A program made the position numbers and the translations under genes. From contig NC_026656.2 in assembly GCF_000004075.3 (NCBI RefSeq), positions 8,804,001-8,868,000 on the forward strand: a DNA stretch of 64,000 nt, given 5' to 3'. This DNA comes from Cucumis sativus (Eukaryota > Streptophyta > Magnoliopsida > Cucurbitales > Cucurbitaceae). Positions 36,251-48,700 of this stretch are shown piece after piece (within the stretch, counting starts at the first letter, position 1; every line of letters starts with the position of its first letter). The notes under the pieces were generated by a model. That model saw only the letters and a list, made by a program, of their open reading frames with translations. It did no database searches and was not told the origin of the DNA.

Positions 36251-39129
36251 ATGGCATCGACTTCTTTTGCTGGCGGGAAGCAATTGCCAGTGATTGAAGT
36301 GGCTTCTAACTGTGTTCCATACCCACCACCGCAAACAACGTATGAAGATATCATAGCCAATTCGAAGATCTTTATGACAGCCTTGGAAAAGCTCCACTCC
36401 CTCATGGGAACTAAGTTCATGTATATTTCTTAAACATCTCCTCCTTTACCCGTGGAGTGAACATTGCAATTCATTTAATGGATGTGGCTCAAATTTGTTT
36501 AAATGGAGATAACAAGTCTTTGTAAATCAGTATTAGTAAAGCCTGGTGCTACCTTGTATTCCTCGTCTTGATATAGAAGTAAAAGTTGATTTTGCTTTTT
36601 TGAAATTTGTGTACGGACTCATTATGTTTCCTTGTAGGAGCACCTATTTGTTCTCCATTTTTTTGGTTTTGCAATTAGCTCTGTATATTTTTTTCACTTT
36701 TACCTCCCAAAAACGCAGGATCCCCATTATTGGTGGGAAAGAACTAGACCTGCATCGGCTTTTTGTGGAGGTTACTTCTCGTGGTGGAATTGAGAAGGTA
36801 AAATTGACTTGCTATGAATCTTATGATCAATATTTTCATACCTCAAATTTGATGAAGAACTTGGAGTTGGAACTTGTTTTTTATACCTCTTGATGGCAAA
36901 TATAAGAGCGAGCTCATTTCCAACTTTTTCATTTATTTCATGATTGTTAAATATTACCGCACTTGCAGATCATTAAAAGGCTGAGGTTTTTTGTATTCTG
37001 AGTACAGTACACAGTTTGGTTCTTACTTAATGATGTCAGTCTGAGTGTGCTTATCAGTTAGTACTGAATCTGATTTCTAGTATCTAAAAGCATGATAAAT
37101 ATTCTCTTCACCTGATGTGTTGTAGCCTTATAGGCTTTTCGGTTTAATATGTTATTAGAGGGTTGGTGAAGTGCAAATCAGGGCCTTACCAAAAGCTGTC
37201 ATAGCAGTGATTGCTGTTCCGTTGCTGCCTATCAAGGATTTAGTCTACATCTATGCCGGAAGAATATGTTGTATTTTCTTTTTCCAAACAGGATTGAATA
37301 CACATATGGCTCCTTTTATTATGATTTTGGACTCATTTACAATCGTGTTGTAGCATGCTATTAAATATGTTTGCCTATGGTTTTTGCTTGTACAATGTTC
37401 CTTACTTCTTTATATGGATAAAAGGATAAAAGTGAGAATCATTCTAACTCACATTTTAAAACATATTATTTGTTACAAGTTCACATAAATCCCACACCAT
37501 GATCATGTAACAATCTTGATTTTACAGGTTATAAGAGAGAGAAGATGGAAAGAAGTAACTTCAGTCTTTAATTTTCCTTCGACAGCCACCAATGCTTCTT
37601 TTGTGTTGAGGAAGTACTATATTTCATTGCTTCATCATTTTGAACAGATTTACTTCTTTAAAGCCGTAGGATGGACACCAGTAACTTCTGGCAAGTGCTA
37701 ACAGAGACCTTCATTTTTTTCCTGGAGAAAATGCCACATTCTTCTATTGATTTTTCTAAAATTACAATCTTTCAGATTCCTCTCCATGCCCAAGTGCATC
37801 GGCAATTCCTACACAAGGGGTGACTTCTATGTTGCCGCCATCCGATAATCAGGCAGCATCCCACCAACCACAGAGCACAGCAACTGAACTTCCAGCAGGT
37901 GTATTCTTTGTTCCTTCAGAAATATACTCGGAATATAAGTTAGGGAACAATGTATTTGCATGCTTCAACGCCTTCGTTACAAGTTCATGTCTTATAAACA
38001 CTGCAATTTCCTTCTGTGCTTGTGCTTTATAGTTGATGATACTCAGTTTCTCACGTTATTTACTAATTAAAGATAATTCCCCTTTCACCCTACAGTTTCT
38101 CCGAGTTCGACATCACCAGTGGGAGGGTTTCCAGTGATTGGAGTAATTGACGGAAAATTTGATAGCGGATATCTTGTTACCGTTACTGTAGGAACGGAGA
38201 AGCTAAAAGGCGTGCTTTATCAGGCTCCTGAGCAACCTTCTCAGCCACAAGTGTTGCAGCCTGTTGGTGCTTTTGCCAAAGATGGTTCCACCCCCACCAC
38301 ACCAAATGCTCATCGCCGTCGTCGTCGGAAGAAATCTGAGATAAAGCGAAGGGATCCTGCTCATCCAAAGCCAAACAGAAGTGGCTACAACTTCTTTTTT
38401 GCTGAGCAGCATGCCAGACTCAAACCATTATACCCAGGGAAGGACAGGGAAATAAGCAGAATGATTGGCGATCTTTGGAATAAACTAAAAGAATCTGAAA
38501 GAACTGTAAGGATTGCATTACTCTTTTATCTCTTTATGCTTTAAGAATCGGTCAGATCTTCGGTAGTAGCCGGTGTCGATAATTTTCTCTACTTGCAGGT
38601 TTATCAGGAGAAAGCTATGAAAGATAAAGAAAGATACAGAATCGAGATGGTGGATTACAGAGAGAAGCTGAGAACAGGCCAAATCATCAGTGATGCAGTG
38701 CCCTTACAGCAGCGTCTTCCGGAGCCAGACCTGAATATGGTCTATGGTGACAAAAATGAAGAAACTGAGGGCGGCGAGTCTCAAACACCAGATCATGATA
38801 CAAGCTATGTGGAAGGCGACTCTGGAGAGTACAAAACAGAAGAGAAGGAGGAGGACGAGGAGGACGACGAAGAGGATGAAGAGGATGACTCAGAAGAAGA
38901 TGCATCTCCACAAGGAATTGGTAATGTGGACGTCAACATTTTGGTTGAGGAAGAACAGTGTGAGACAAGAACAACAGGAGTAGAGAATGTTAGAAAAGAG
39001 AGTAGCACAGTTGGTGATAAGAAAGAAGTTTTGGCTGGGGATTCGGTAATGGTGGAGGTGGAGGCAAAGGAAGTACCAGAACCAACAACAGCAGAACCAA
39101 CAACAGCAGCAGCCATTAGAGAAGATTAA
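36251..39129 (+). CDS. HMGB15: ARID-HMG-box DNA-binding protein, HMGB15 type
   Basis: Nuclear architectural and transcription-related protein binding AT-rich DNA. Six coding exons: 36251-36420, 36719-36797, 37528-37690, 37776-37898, 38096-38505, 38599-39129; 1476 bases, 491 residues. The ARID domain (about 30-135) includes YEDIIANSKIFMTALEKLHS, GGKELDLHRLFVEVTSRGG and RERRWKEVTSVFNFP. A basic stretch HRRRRRKKSEIKRR leads into one HMG box (about 266-336) with PKPNRSGYNFFFAEQHARLK and YPGKDREISRMIGDLWNKLK. An acidic Glu/Asp run and a PTTAEPTTAAA tail follow. Introns are GT-AG except the third, which needs a GC donor (37691, GCAAGT). I took 36251 as start because the family begins MAS; the in-frame ATG at 36197 would add 18 residues. 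Family assignment is firm. Confidence 0.92.
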
Positions 39130-41449
39130 GAAGAGATTATACTGCTCTCAGTTTTTGCTGTTTCATATATATTAATTTATTTTAATCTCTAGTTTCCTTC
39201 CGTTGCTTCTTCTAACCTTCCATTACTTTAGGTAATACTTGTAAAGTTTTTTCTGACAGCTGTTGAGATTCTTATCAGGGAAAAGTTTTGGATCTTTCCA
39301 TCAAAATACTGTTTTGGGAAGAAATTTTGTTGCCTTTTTGTTGAACATTTCAACTTGATTCATTCCCTGATTTTTGTTTACAAGTTAAGATGGCTACCTT
39401 CAGTTTTACCAATTATGACACCTTTTAGTTTTAATCTGTTCTGTAAGTTTTCTTGCAAAGCTCTCTCTCGCTCTCTCTGAAATCAACTTTGTTAAGAAAA
39501 TGAGGAAGCATAGTTTAAACTCTTGATAAATTTTGGATAGAGAGATAGATAGCGGGTACAGTTAAAGAATAAAAAGTAATATTCAGACTGATAAAATGGT
39601 ATTAATGTAAAAAGCTTCTAAATATATTTACAAATTTAACAAAAGTATCAATAGATATACTAAGTTACACAAATCAATTTTTAAGAGAAAATAGTGAGAT
39701 TTAAACTGTTAATATCGTCTTTTGTTGTTTATATAAAACAAAAATAAATAAAATGGTACACTTTAATAAAAGTAGATGAGCTATAATAAAAACCACAATA
39801 ATAAATAGAACTTTAAATGATTTTAAGATTTAAATATTCTAACTAAATTGTATGAGTGTGTTAATAGCCAAATATATATATCTTTTTCATATGACTATTG
39901 TTTTAGGATGTCTCAAGGGAGATTCTGAGTTTGAAATTTGGTGAAATTTAATGAAATTTGATGTTTAACTCGAATTTTTGGTTTTTATTTTGTTCGTTCA
40001 GAATTTGTGTAAAGCTAAGAATTGAAAAAATAAGAGAAATATGAGAATATCTATTATCTATATAAAAACAACCAAACAAGGATATTTATATAATTTGTTT
40101 TAAAATTAGTTATTTTTTAACAAAAAAAAAACTTTGAACAAATTGATCACCACATTAGTGGTAGGAATATTTTTAATTTCTTTTAAGTGTATTTTTGAAA
40201 CTTTTGAAAGTATCATTATTCATTGATATGTAAAGCGTTTAGATGGTTCAAGTGTGCGGCTATGGTTTAAATTTTAAGAGTGAACTATCTCTAATATGCG
40301 ATGAATGTTTATTTTGTGCAGTAATTTAAATCAATGTCTTTAAAGAATGACTATACGACAACTTCATACAAGTTTTCCTATTTTAAGCTTAAGTATAAAC
40401 TCAAAACTGTTGTCCACAGTTGATCAAAGGGACTTATTGATTTAAATTAAACGTTTAGATGAACTTTTGGGATGAATATACACAATAAACTTATGCACAA
40501 TATGCGTTGAAACGTATAAATCTACTATTTGTGGAATGCAACAAGTGACATGGATGGTGGAGGTGTTTGGATGAAATGAACTAGACAATCACACATAAAA
40601 GCAACTGACGTAGAATTAATGTAGGAAAGAATCACTTGAATGAAAAACTTGAGAAAGAAAACATTTATTATTACTTTAGATAAATGTAGATATGCCCATA
40701 TCCTTGGTTGCCTCTCCACTTCTATATATATATATATGGTCTCATTCTTCACTTCAAGAAACACAAAAAAAATATATGACAAGTGCAAAACTAATTGAAG
40801 AGGTTTCAACCATTTTCTAACAATTGACTATTTGGCATTTTTGTTCCATCAAAGAGATAATCAGTAGGCAAGGTGATAAATAGGCAACTTGAAAAGGCGA
40901 GACACTGTACTTTGTGCGAGACACAAGATGAATTGCAACAACACTTAATGCTAGTCTGGTTAAAAAGAGTTGCTAACAATCTTTATAAGCAATTGATGAA
41001 AAAAAAAAGGGTTCTTGTTTTCAACTTCAAAATAATAATGTTGTTTGCATTTTGGCGTTGAATGCCACCTTTGTTCTATCTCTAGAATGTATATTAAATT
41101 TTATTTTAAATGAAAAGATATGATTTTATCTTTAAAGCTAGTTTTTTTCTTGTTCAATGACTTCTAAGTCACTTACTCTCTTGAGTAGCAGTAATCCTTG
41201 AATGAATCTCTCGATTGAATTAGGCTATAAAATGAATCCAGATTAAACAAGATGAGGATGAAGAATTTAACTTATGCATGCTTTTAAAGGCTGTTAGTTT
41301 ATCTTCTCAGCCCATAAAAGAATTAGTTGCATAATTGTGAAAAATAGAAATAACTTGGATGAATGAATAAATAAATAGAAATAACTTGGATGAAAGAAAG
41401 AAAAGGTATTCAGATTCATATCAAAATCTTTTGATCTTTTGATCCATAA
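39130..41449. other. 3'UTR of the ARID-HMG gene and AT-rich spacer
   Basis: The first 250-300 bases look like 3'UTR. Thereafter no gene. A direct duplication of about 20 bases (AAATAGAAATAACTTGGATG) occurs twice at about 41343-41392. A 94-codon reading on the minus strand (40525-40809) has no known motif. Confidence 0.5.
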
Positions 41450-42775
41450 TACAATACAAATGAAGATGAAAAACTAAATGAGTATCATATACACACATTA
41501 AATTTTAACTTACAATTTTAATATGAATCTAATTTATATTAAATTAATATTTGAATTCATTTAAATATTTTATTCTCATATAAATTAAAGTTGAATCATA
41601 TCCAAAATTATTTTTTTATAAAAATGTTGAATTAAAAAAGTAAACTTTATATTATAATGTATCACCATAGATTATATTAATTTCCTAAGTAAATTTGAAC
41701 ATTTTAAACTACAATCAATATATAAATTTTAATACCTTTTACAAATTAGGAAGATAATCTAATGAACCTCCAGATCAAAAGCTATAACATATGAAATTAA
41801 ATGGCTAGACTCATTAACCACATTAATCAATATTCATTAACTGCGTCTATAGTCCATGGATATATAAAACAAGAATGATAAGCTAGTCTTTCATGAATAT
41901 CCAGAACACTAGTTGAGTCAAATTATCGTTTTACCCTGAGTTACTTCTTAGTCCTTAATTATATGTGCTTCTTTAATGAACAACCTACTTATGATTCAAC
42001 CAAATAAATAAAAATCCTTCTTGTTGTGCCATAGAGAGGGTAAAGTTCATGGTAAAGTCCCATAAGACACCATTTAAGGAAACAATCATCTATTTATCCT
42101 AAAGTTGGGAATGAGTAAATTTCATCTTGTGTGATTATGTTTCCAGCTCCCCACTTGGTCTTGTCCATAAAATGGTAGACTTATTGAGTTGACAATCTGG
42201 CCACTCTCACACCCATACAAATTAAAGAACAAGTCCTCGTGTACTGAAGTTTATAATACATTCAGGATTAAGACTAAGTTACTTAGATGTCCTATTGAAA
42301 TTAAAATCTAACTAGTTAACGGAGTTATATCTAGTGGTTACTATTATTTCGTGATCCAGTCTTATGCAAACTCATTGCATAAGGTATCCTCACTTGCATG
42401 ACACCTACACAAACACGTTGGATAATTGCGTTTGTATCAAATACAAAGTGAGTTATATCCATAGTGTTACCAAGATAAGGTACCCAAACTTTATCAATGC
42501 ACTATAGACCCTTTAAGTTGTATCTTGAACATTATTGATCATTTTATGTCTTCACATACAATTCAAGACTCATAAAGTAACTTATGATGTTAGTTTATTA
42601 GATTTATGTTATTAAGACAAAACTAATAAAATAATCAATAACTCTTATTGAAATTGCAATAATTACACTTTAATTATTAATAATGATTAATGTATTACAT
42701 TTACTATCTACGAGTTTTAGGACATAAAACTCAATAAATATAATATTAAGTTATTCAAACCTAATTGAAGTATTT
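41450..42775. mobile_element. Probable retrotransposon-derived non-coding block
   Basis: From about 41800 to 42730 the composition is less AT-rich than the flanks and uninterrupted by ORFs, and it abuts a copia pol relic. A perfect hairpin GAGTTTTA-GGACA-TAAAACTC lies at about 42713-42733. Looks like LTR or leader sequence of a copia element, but no ends were found. Low confidence. Confidence 0.3.
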
Positions 42776-42779
42776 GGAA

Positions 42780-43490
42780 AAAAAAATATTATTTTGCCTA
42801 GAGGAACAAAATTTACAATTGATAACACATTGTTTTCTAGTCAATCAAATAGAAATCTAATGAGTTTTAAAGATATACGTTGCAATGATTATCATATTGA
42901 GACCTAATAGAAAGAATGACATAGAATTTTTGAATATCATATCTTCTAACTCAAAAATGCAAAAAATATATCAGAAAAGTTGCATGTTTTATCTTCTAGA
43001 TTATATTATAATCATACATGAGTAATTGAACATATGCAACAATGAACTTGAACTTCATGAATCTATATATTTGGTATTTGACATGACAGATTTGGGTCAT
43101 CTAGTGTCTATTATGATGATAATAATTATTGAAAATTCACATGTACATCTATTGAGGAGCTAGAAGATTCTTCAATCTTATGAATTATCATCTACATATG
43201 AAAATGAGAATCCTAAACCAAAATCTGTTGAAGAATTTCGACAAAGAAAAGATTGATTTTTGTGAAAATAAGAAATTGAGGCAAAATCAAATTCACATTC
43301 AAAACATCGAGTTTTTGGACCAAGAATCCAAACACCAGAAGGTTAAACTCGTAGGACATAAATGGGTATTTGTGAGAAAAAGTAATTTAAATCATGAGGT
43401 CACACTGTGTAAGAATCATGTCCTATATAGAAGGAATTTTGAAGAAGAAAACATTTTGAGAATATTCATTTTGAAAGATAGATCGTGTTA
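42780..43490 (+). pseudogene. Ty1-copia polyprotein relic with internal deletion
   Basis: Starts LPRGTKFTIDNTLFSSQSNR, then NLMSFKDIRCNDYHIET, the zone just before the GAG-pre-integrase domain of copia pol. IMMIIIIENSHVHLLRS and KILQSYELS follow near 43110-43190. It then jumps straight to the linker before reverse transcriptase (VEEFRQRK at about 43228-43251, and KLVGHKWVFVRKSN at about 43345-43386). The integrase core is missing and no RT active site follows. The clean reading 43180-43491 is only the end of this relic. Confidence 0.75.
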
Positions 43491-43494
43491 AGGG

Positions 43495-44000
43495 TATGTG
43501 ACACGTTAAGGAAAGATGTTGAAGCTAAAAAACGTGAAGAGTTGGTGTTTTGGTGTAGCAACGCGAGAAGAGTAGGCGTTGAGAGTTAGGAAAATTCAGA
43601 GAAATTTTCTTATTGTGATTAAATAGTGGACTACGTATTGGGTTTAAGTTAAATATGGTTTGGCAAGCTAATAAGCCTATACATGTAGAGCATCAAGTAG
43701 AAGTTGGCAAACTAAAAGAAGGTAGAGTGACTAACTTGACTTAGGATTAGTATAAATAGGATTTAGGACTCAAGGAATTAAAGTTATTCTAAAAGTTACT
43801 AAGAAAAATACTTGAGAGAAGAAGACTTGAAGTGAGGCGTTCAGAAAAAGGAAGGAAATTTAGTATTTTTGTGAGTGATTTTATAAATGATGAACAAATT
43901 TTTTAAAGTTTCTTTACTAAGTCTTGTATTATTATGCTAATATTTTAACACATGTACAATCTTGTTAATGTTAATGAGAAAGCATGCACATTTGTTGAAA
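43495..44000 (+). mobile_element. LTR-like remnant with TATA box
   Basis: Has TTGGTGTTTTGG near 43541 and a TATA box AGTATAAATAGG at about 43749-43760, the same order seen in the LTR-like stretch at 22700-23530, though diverged. No clear ends. It directly follows the copia relic and could be its 3' LTR, or a separate insertion. Confidence 0.35.
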
Positions 44001-44096
44001 GAAGAGTTTCTAAGTTAAGTTTTCATGTTTGATGATTGTATGATCTTCATGTATGCGAGTAAACTCCTTGTTGATGATTGTATGATCTTATGTTTA

Positions 44097-44340
44097 AATG
44101 TGATTTAAATATTTAAAAAAATGAATGTGGATTCATATTCAGAGCTCAAAATCGATTGAAACGATCAAAGTTGTAAAAAGTCAAAATATTGACTTTTGAC
44201 TAACTTTATATTCAAATATGATTTAATTTTTTTTTAAAAAAATGAACGTGGATTCATACTCGAGAGGTTGAAATTAGTCAAGTGAGACAAAATGAAAAAA
44301 TGCGAAAATATGTGACCATATTGACCTTGGACTATGTTGG
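44097..44340 (+). repeat. Imperfect tandem duplication, period about 121 bp
   Basis: GATTTAA...AAAAAAATGAATGTGGATTC (from about 44101) recurs as GATTTAA...AAAAAAATGAACGTGGATTC (from about 44219). Both copies continue to a TATTGAC(C)TT word. A shorter duplication, TTGATGATTGTATGATCTT, lies just before it at about 44029 and 44072. Confidence 0.65.
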
Positions 44341-45715
44341 ATAATCTCACTCACACTTGGTGGGATAAGTGGCTACATGAGATGTAAACACTAGCCCACT
44401 AAGTTTCACTAATAGTTAGTGGAATGTTAGGTGTTGAGATTTGATGAACTAATTACATGAAAAATTCCATGTAATTAGGTTATTTAAAGACTTTTCAATT
44501 GTTTTAAAAACTTTTGCCAAATTAGTAATTTTGAATTACAAAATTATTTCGACTTAATTTTCTCTTCATAAACCTCAATCCTAATTAGTTCCACCTTCAA
44601 TTTTCATCTCTCTAAAATTTCTTCACTTATTTGGTCCCATAACCCGGTTCTAAGTCTGTAGAACAGCAAGTCAACACTAGTGGTGGTCTTCGGTTTGAGT
44701 TCGTGAGGAGATTAGGAGGAATGAAAAGCTATGAAGATGTAAATTTTCTTTTAACCCTAATTTTATTTAATTAGAGTATCCATGCATGTTAGTTTCTAAA
44801 TTGTTAGGTGTAATTAAGGTAATCTAGATCATAATTCCGTTACACATGTTTACTGCTTTCCTTTATTTTAATATTATATTTTCTTGATATATGTGTTCCC
44901 GTTTTGTTTCGTTTTTACAACAAAAATATGTTTTTGGAAAACCTATACTTTTTAAAATACTTTTTTCCATTGCATAAGATTCTTTCAAAGCAAAAACAAA
45001 AAGAAGAAAGAGTGGATGGTTAATTTTATGAAATGACTAAAGTTAGGCATTTAAAAATGTACAGTACCATAATTTATTTTGGATATCTCACTTCTGTTTT
45101 TGTGGCAAATAATAGAATAAATTAAAGATAATATGAAAAAAATTCTCCATAGCATAAAAAATTTACTTTGATACTCATGACACATAGATTAACATAGGCA
45201 CATACTAACATGTAAACTAGGTCTATTTAGGCTCATGATCGCGACACCAAGGGAAAGAAAGAAAAGAAAAAAAAAATGGATGCAAATGAATGATGACACC
45301 AACTTAGTTTCTTATTTTCTTCCTTCCTCACTTAGTACTCCACTACACCTTCCTCTCGATACAAGCTTGTTTTAGCTAAATAATCACAACAAAGTTTTCA
45401 TATTCTTTATGGTAAAACTCAACAAGATTTCATAGGACTGCGACTCTCCAAAGCCTAAAAACAAAAAGAAAATTGTTACAAGTTAGTTAAATTTGGGTGA
45501 CTAAATGGTACGTTTTCTTCACGATTAAGTACACAAAAATATTCTTAAAATCTCTACAAGAAAAATGGTAGGGGCCCATTTTTGGAAAAAAGTTTGCAAT
45601 AGAAAAGTCAAGGTCAAGTAAACGCATAATAATTTCTTCATTCATGACTTTTCTTCATTCTGTTTCTTCTTCTTCTTCTTCATAATCCTCACTTGGCAAT
45701 TTCCTTCCCTCTGCC
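44341..45715. other. Spacer and promoter side of the E2-like gene
   Basis: 44440-44880 has the mixed composition of an old LTR (no ends found). 45000-45640 is AT-rich. A TTCTTCTTCTTC tract at about 45661-45681 forms the leader just before the ATG at 45716. No TATA box is certain. Confidence 0.4.
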
Positions 45716-48700
45716 ATGTTTTTTTCCCGTCTCCGCCGTTGCTTCTCTCAAAAACCCTCCCCTTACACTCCCACTTCTCCTCCGGTTCGGATGGAAGAAA
45801 AAACTAGTTGGACCCGTGGGATTGATCATCAGAAGGAGGATATAAGTTGGGGAAATAATGAAGAAAAAAGTAGTGTTGCGATGTATCGAATTGAGAATGA
45901 ATTGAAATCGATGAACGAGGAGGTGGCGACGCACTGCAGTTTCGGACCGGTGGGTGATGATATTTTCAGGTGGGAAGGTGTTGTAATTGGGCCGGCTGGT
46001 TCTTGTTATGAAGGAGGTATCTTTCATGTTTCAATTCAATTTCCCTCCGATTACCCCTTCACTCCTCCCTCCATTAATTTTCTAACCAAGGTTTGTTTTC
46101 TCTTCAACTTTTATATTTTCATTATTATCTTTTATTATGGTTCAAATATATATGAATCAAAATTAATTATGAGTGATTGTTCATTCAATTTTTTCTTTTT
46201 CTTTTAATCTATTTGGTTTTCATTTTGGTTTTGTAGTTTAGGGGCCATTGGGAATTTTTTCTGACATTTTTTTCCTTTTTCTCACAAATCAAACAAAATC
46301 CAAAAAAATAAATTAAGAAGTACAGAATTCTATAGAGCCCCAAAATTAACCAAAAACACCTACCAATAAACTCAGAAAAGTGATAGTATATTGCCAAATA
46401 CGAAAAAAAGTTATGAAAGAATATCATCTTCCACACAACAAATAAACAATTTTTAGCTGCAAAATGGATATACAAAGTCTTCATCTCTACAAATTTAAGA
46501 TGCTTTGTTATATTAAAATTATGATTCAAAGTCCTAGACAATGTCTAAAGATAGAAAAAGTGGAAGGATAGTGGATGGATGTAGAAAATGGTTTACATCC
46601 ATATAGTCATAGTAAATGCAGTTCTTAAATATTTAACTGCCTAATGTGCATCATATTCACTTCACCAACATTATATTTCAAAAAAATAAATAAATATAAA
46701 AATTTGCTACATGAAAAATTATGATCGTAAAATTTTGGTGGGATGGATGTAAAGATAAGTGTTGTCTAGGGGTTCAAATTTTCAATCCTATACAATGAGA
46801 ATGAAGGATGAAACATTCGTTGAAGCGAAGTTGGTGCGAGTCGGCACATTAACACCCACGTCGACATGTACAAGTGTGTCGACATATATTAAGCAAGCAC
46901 ATTGTCAAGTATTAAGTATGTTGTCAACACACAAGCAAGCACCTTGAAGGTATGAGCAAGTACGTTGACGGTAAGAAGAGCAAGCACCTCGACGTGCGTA
47001 AGCAAAACCGTCGACACTAGTTGAAGAAAGAGCCATGAAAATGGGTCACCGTGTGATCAAGGAGGTTGGTACATCATTTAACACACCAAGATGAAGTGCA
47101 TAAGAAATCTAAGAGTGGACATAAGTGTTTCAAAAGAGATTGTGATGTTTGAAGGGCAACATGTCTTTTGAGGACATGGCCTTGAGTCGTTATCTCAAAA
47201 TTGGGTATCATTGTGAGTTTGAACGAGCGACTCTGGAGTTAAGTGCACTGAAGTACGACATGCAAGCCTATAAGACTTTTTGAGAATCAAAGTTCAGATG
47301 AATGCTCTACAACGATGTATGACCATTAACCACTTTGCACATGCAAAAGCAAGAAAGAGTAGAGAACCATCGTATACTATCTAGGGGGGAAGCATGGTGT
47401 TGGCTCTCCAGTACCCTTGGGACATGATGCCTAACTGATAGATGTGTGTATCATGGTGTGGGCTAGTGTCATGGGACGAGTGTCTTAAACAACTTTCTGT
47501 GAGGAGTAATAACTCAAGGACAAGTGGTACGAGTGTGCTTACATTGTGCCTTCTCTAGATGGTTGGTAGTTGCAGGCCCGAGCTCTCGTATTCTTTGAAG
47601 TCCTCACAAGTTTACAAATAACTCGACGCTTGATTCTTGATAAATGTGCCCTTACATAAAAGAAAGCACGATAAAATCCTAAGGTTCGGGATGACAACTT
47701 CGGTAGGCACCTAGTAAATGGTGAAAAAGCTAGTATTGACCTAGTAAGCGTTAATACTCATCTTGGTTGGCACATTAACTATTCTTTAGCTCGAAGTGTG
47801 CCATGAATGATCCTGAAAACTCTCAACTGACTTGATAAGCCAATTATGAACTAGTATGTAGGAGGAATAGTCTTGGAAGTGATTGATGGCCTCGTTGTAC
47901 CTAGTAAGCTTTATAAGCTAGTTATGGCCTAAGAAGTTTAGGACTCATTCCAAAAAGATCCTCTACATGGGATGATTGAGAAGTCAAGAATTAAGGTGTA
48001 GGACTAAGGTGAAATATACCTCAAGACGACATACATTGCTAAGAATAAGCTAAGTTGCAAACATCAAGTTGAGAACACTTAGAGACAACATCGTGCATGA
48101 TGAGCGAAAGAATACCCACACTTACTACTGACTAGTTAAACTTAGGTCAGAGGTAAGTCGTGCAGAAAAAGAGAAAGTAAGTTCGATTGAGAAAAAAAGA
48201 ACTTTCTCCTAAAAGTCCAACAGAGTAGAAGACTTGCGAAAATATATATATATATATATATATACATACACACACATGCAATAGAGATAGCCTTTCCATC
48301 TTCAACGGTGTTTTTATAATTTAGCCAAAACGGACTTTTTCTTAATGGCCTGTCTTTTCTTATTAAATGAGAGGATTTGATATTATAATTTCTATTATGA
48401 TAATATACTTTAATGATTTTAATATTGTAAATATATTTGTCTAAAAGATTTACTAATTAAGAAATTTAAATATGGTAGCTTCATTTTTTTTCAATAAATA
48501 ATTTTAATGACATTTGTTTTAAAAGAAAATAAATTACAAGTATAATAAATTTAATTGTAATTATAACTAATAATAAATATTCCATAGATTAATTCAATAA
48601 ATTGATTTTCATGATATTTTATTATAGAATTGAAAGGACGTATAAACAATAACTTTTATCATTATTCTGCCCTTTTTTGAAATTACGATTATAAATACTC

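Noticed and set aside
37691..37700. Frameshift or pseudogene in the ARID-HMG gene at the exon 3 end
   Set aside because: A GC-AG intron restores the frame perfectly and the context GCAAGT is the standard one.
38805..39116. 103-codon minus-strand ORF rich in Ser
   Set aside because: It is the reverse reading of the Glu/Asp-rich tail of the ARID-HMG protein.
40525..40809. 94-codon minus-strand ORF as a small gene
   Set aside because: Composition is that of chance AT-rich ORFs; contains the translation of an AT repeat (IYIYIE).
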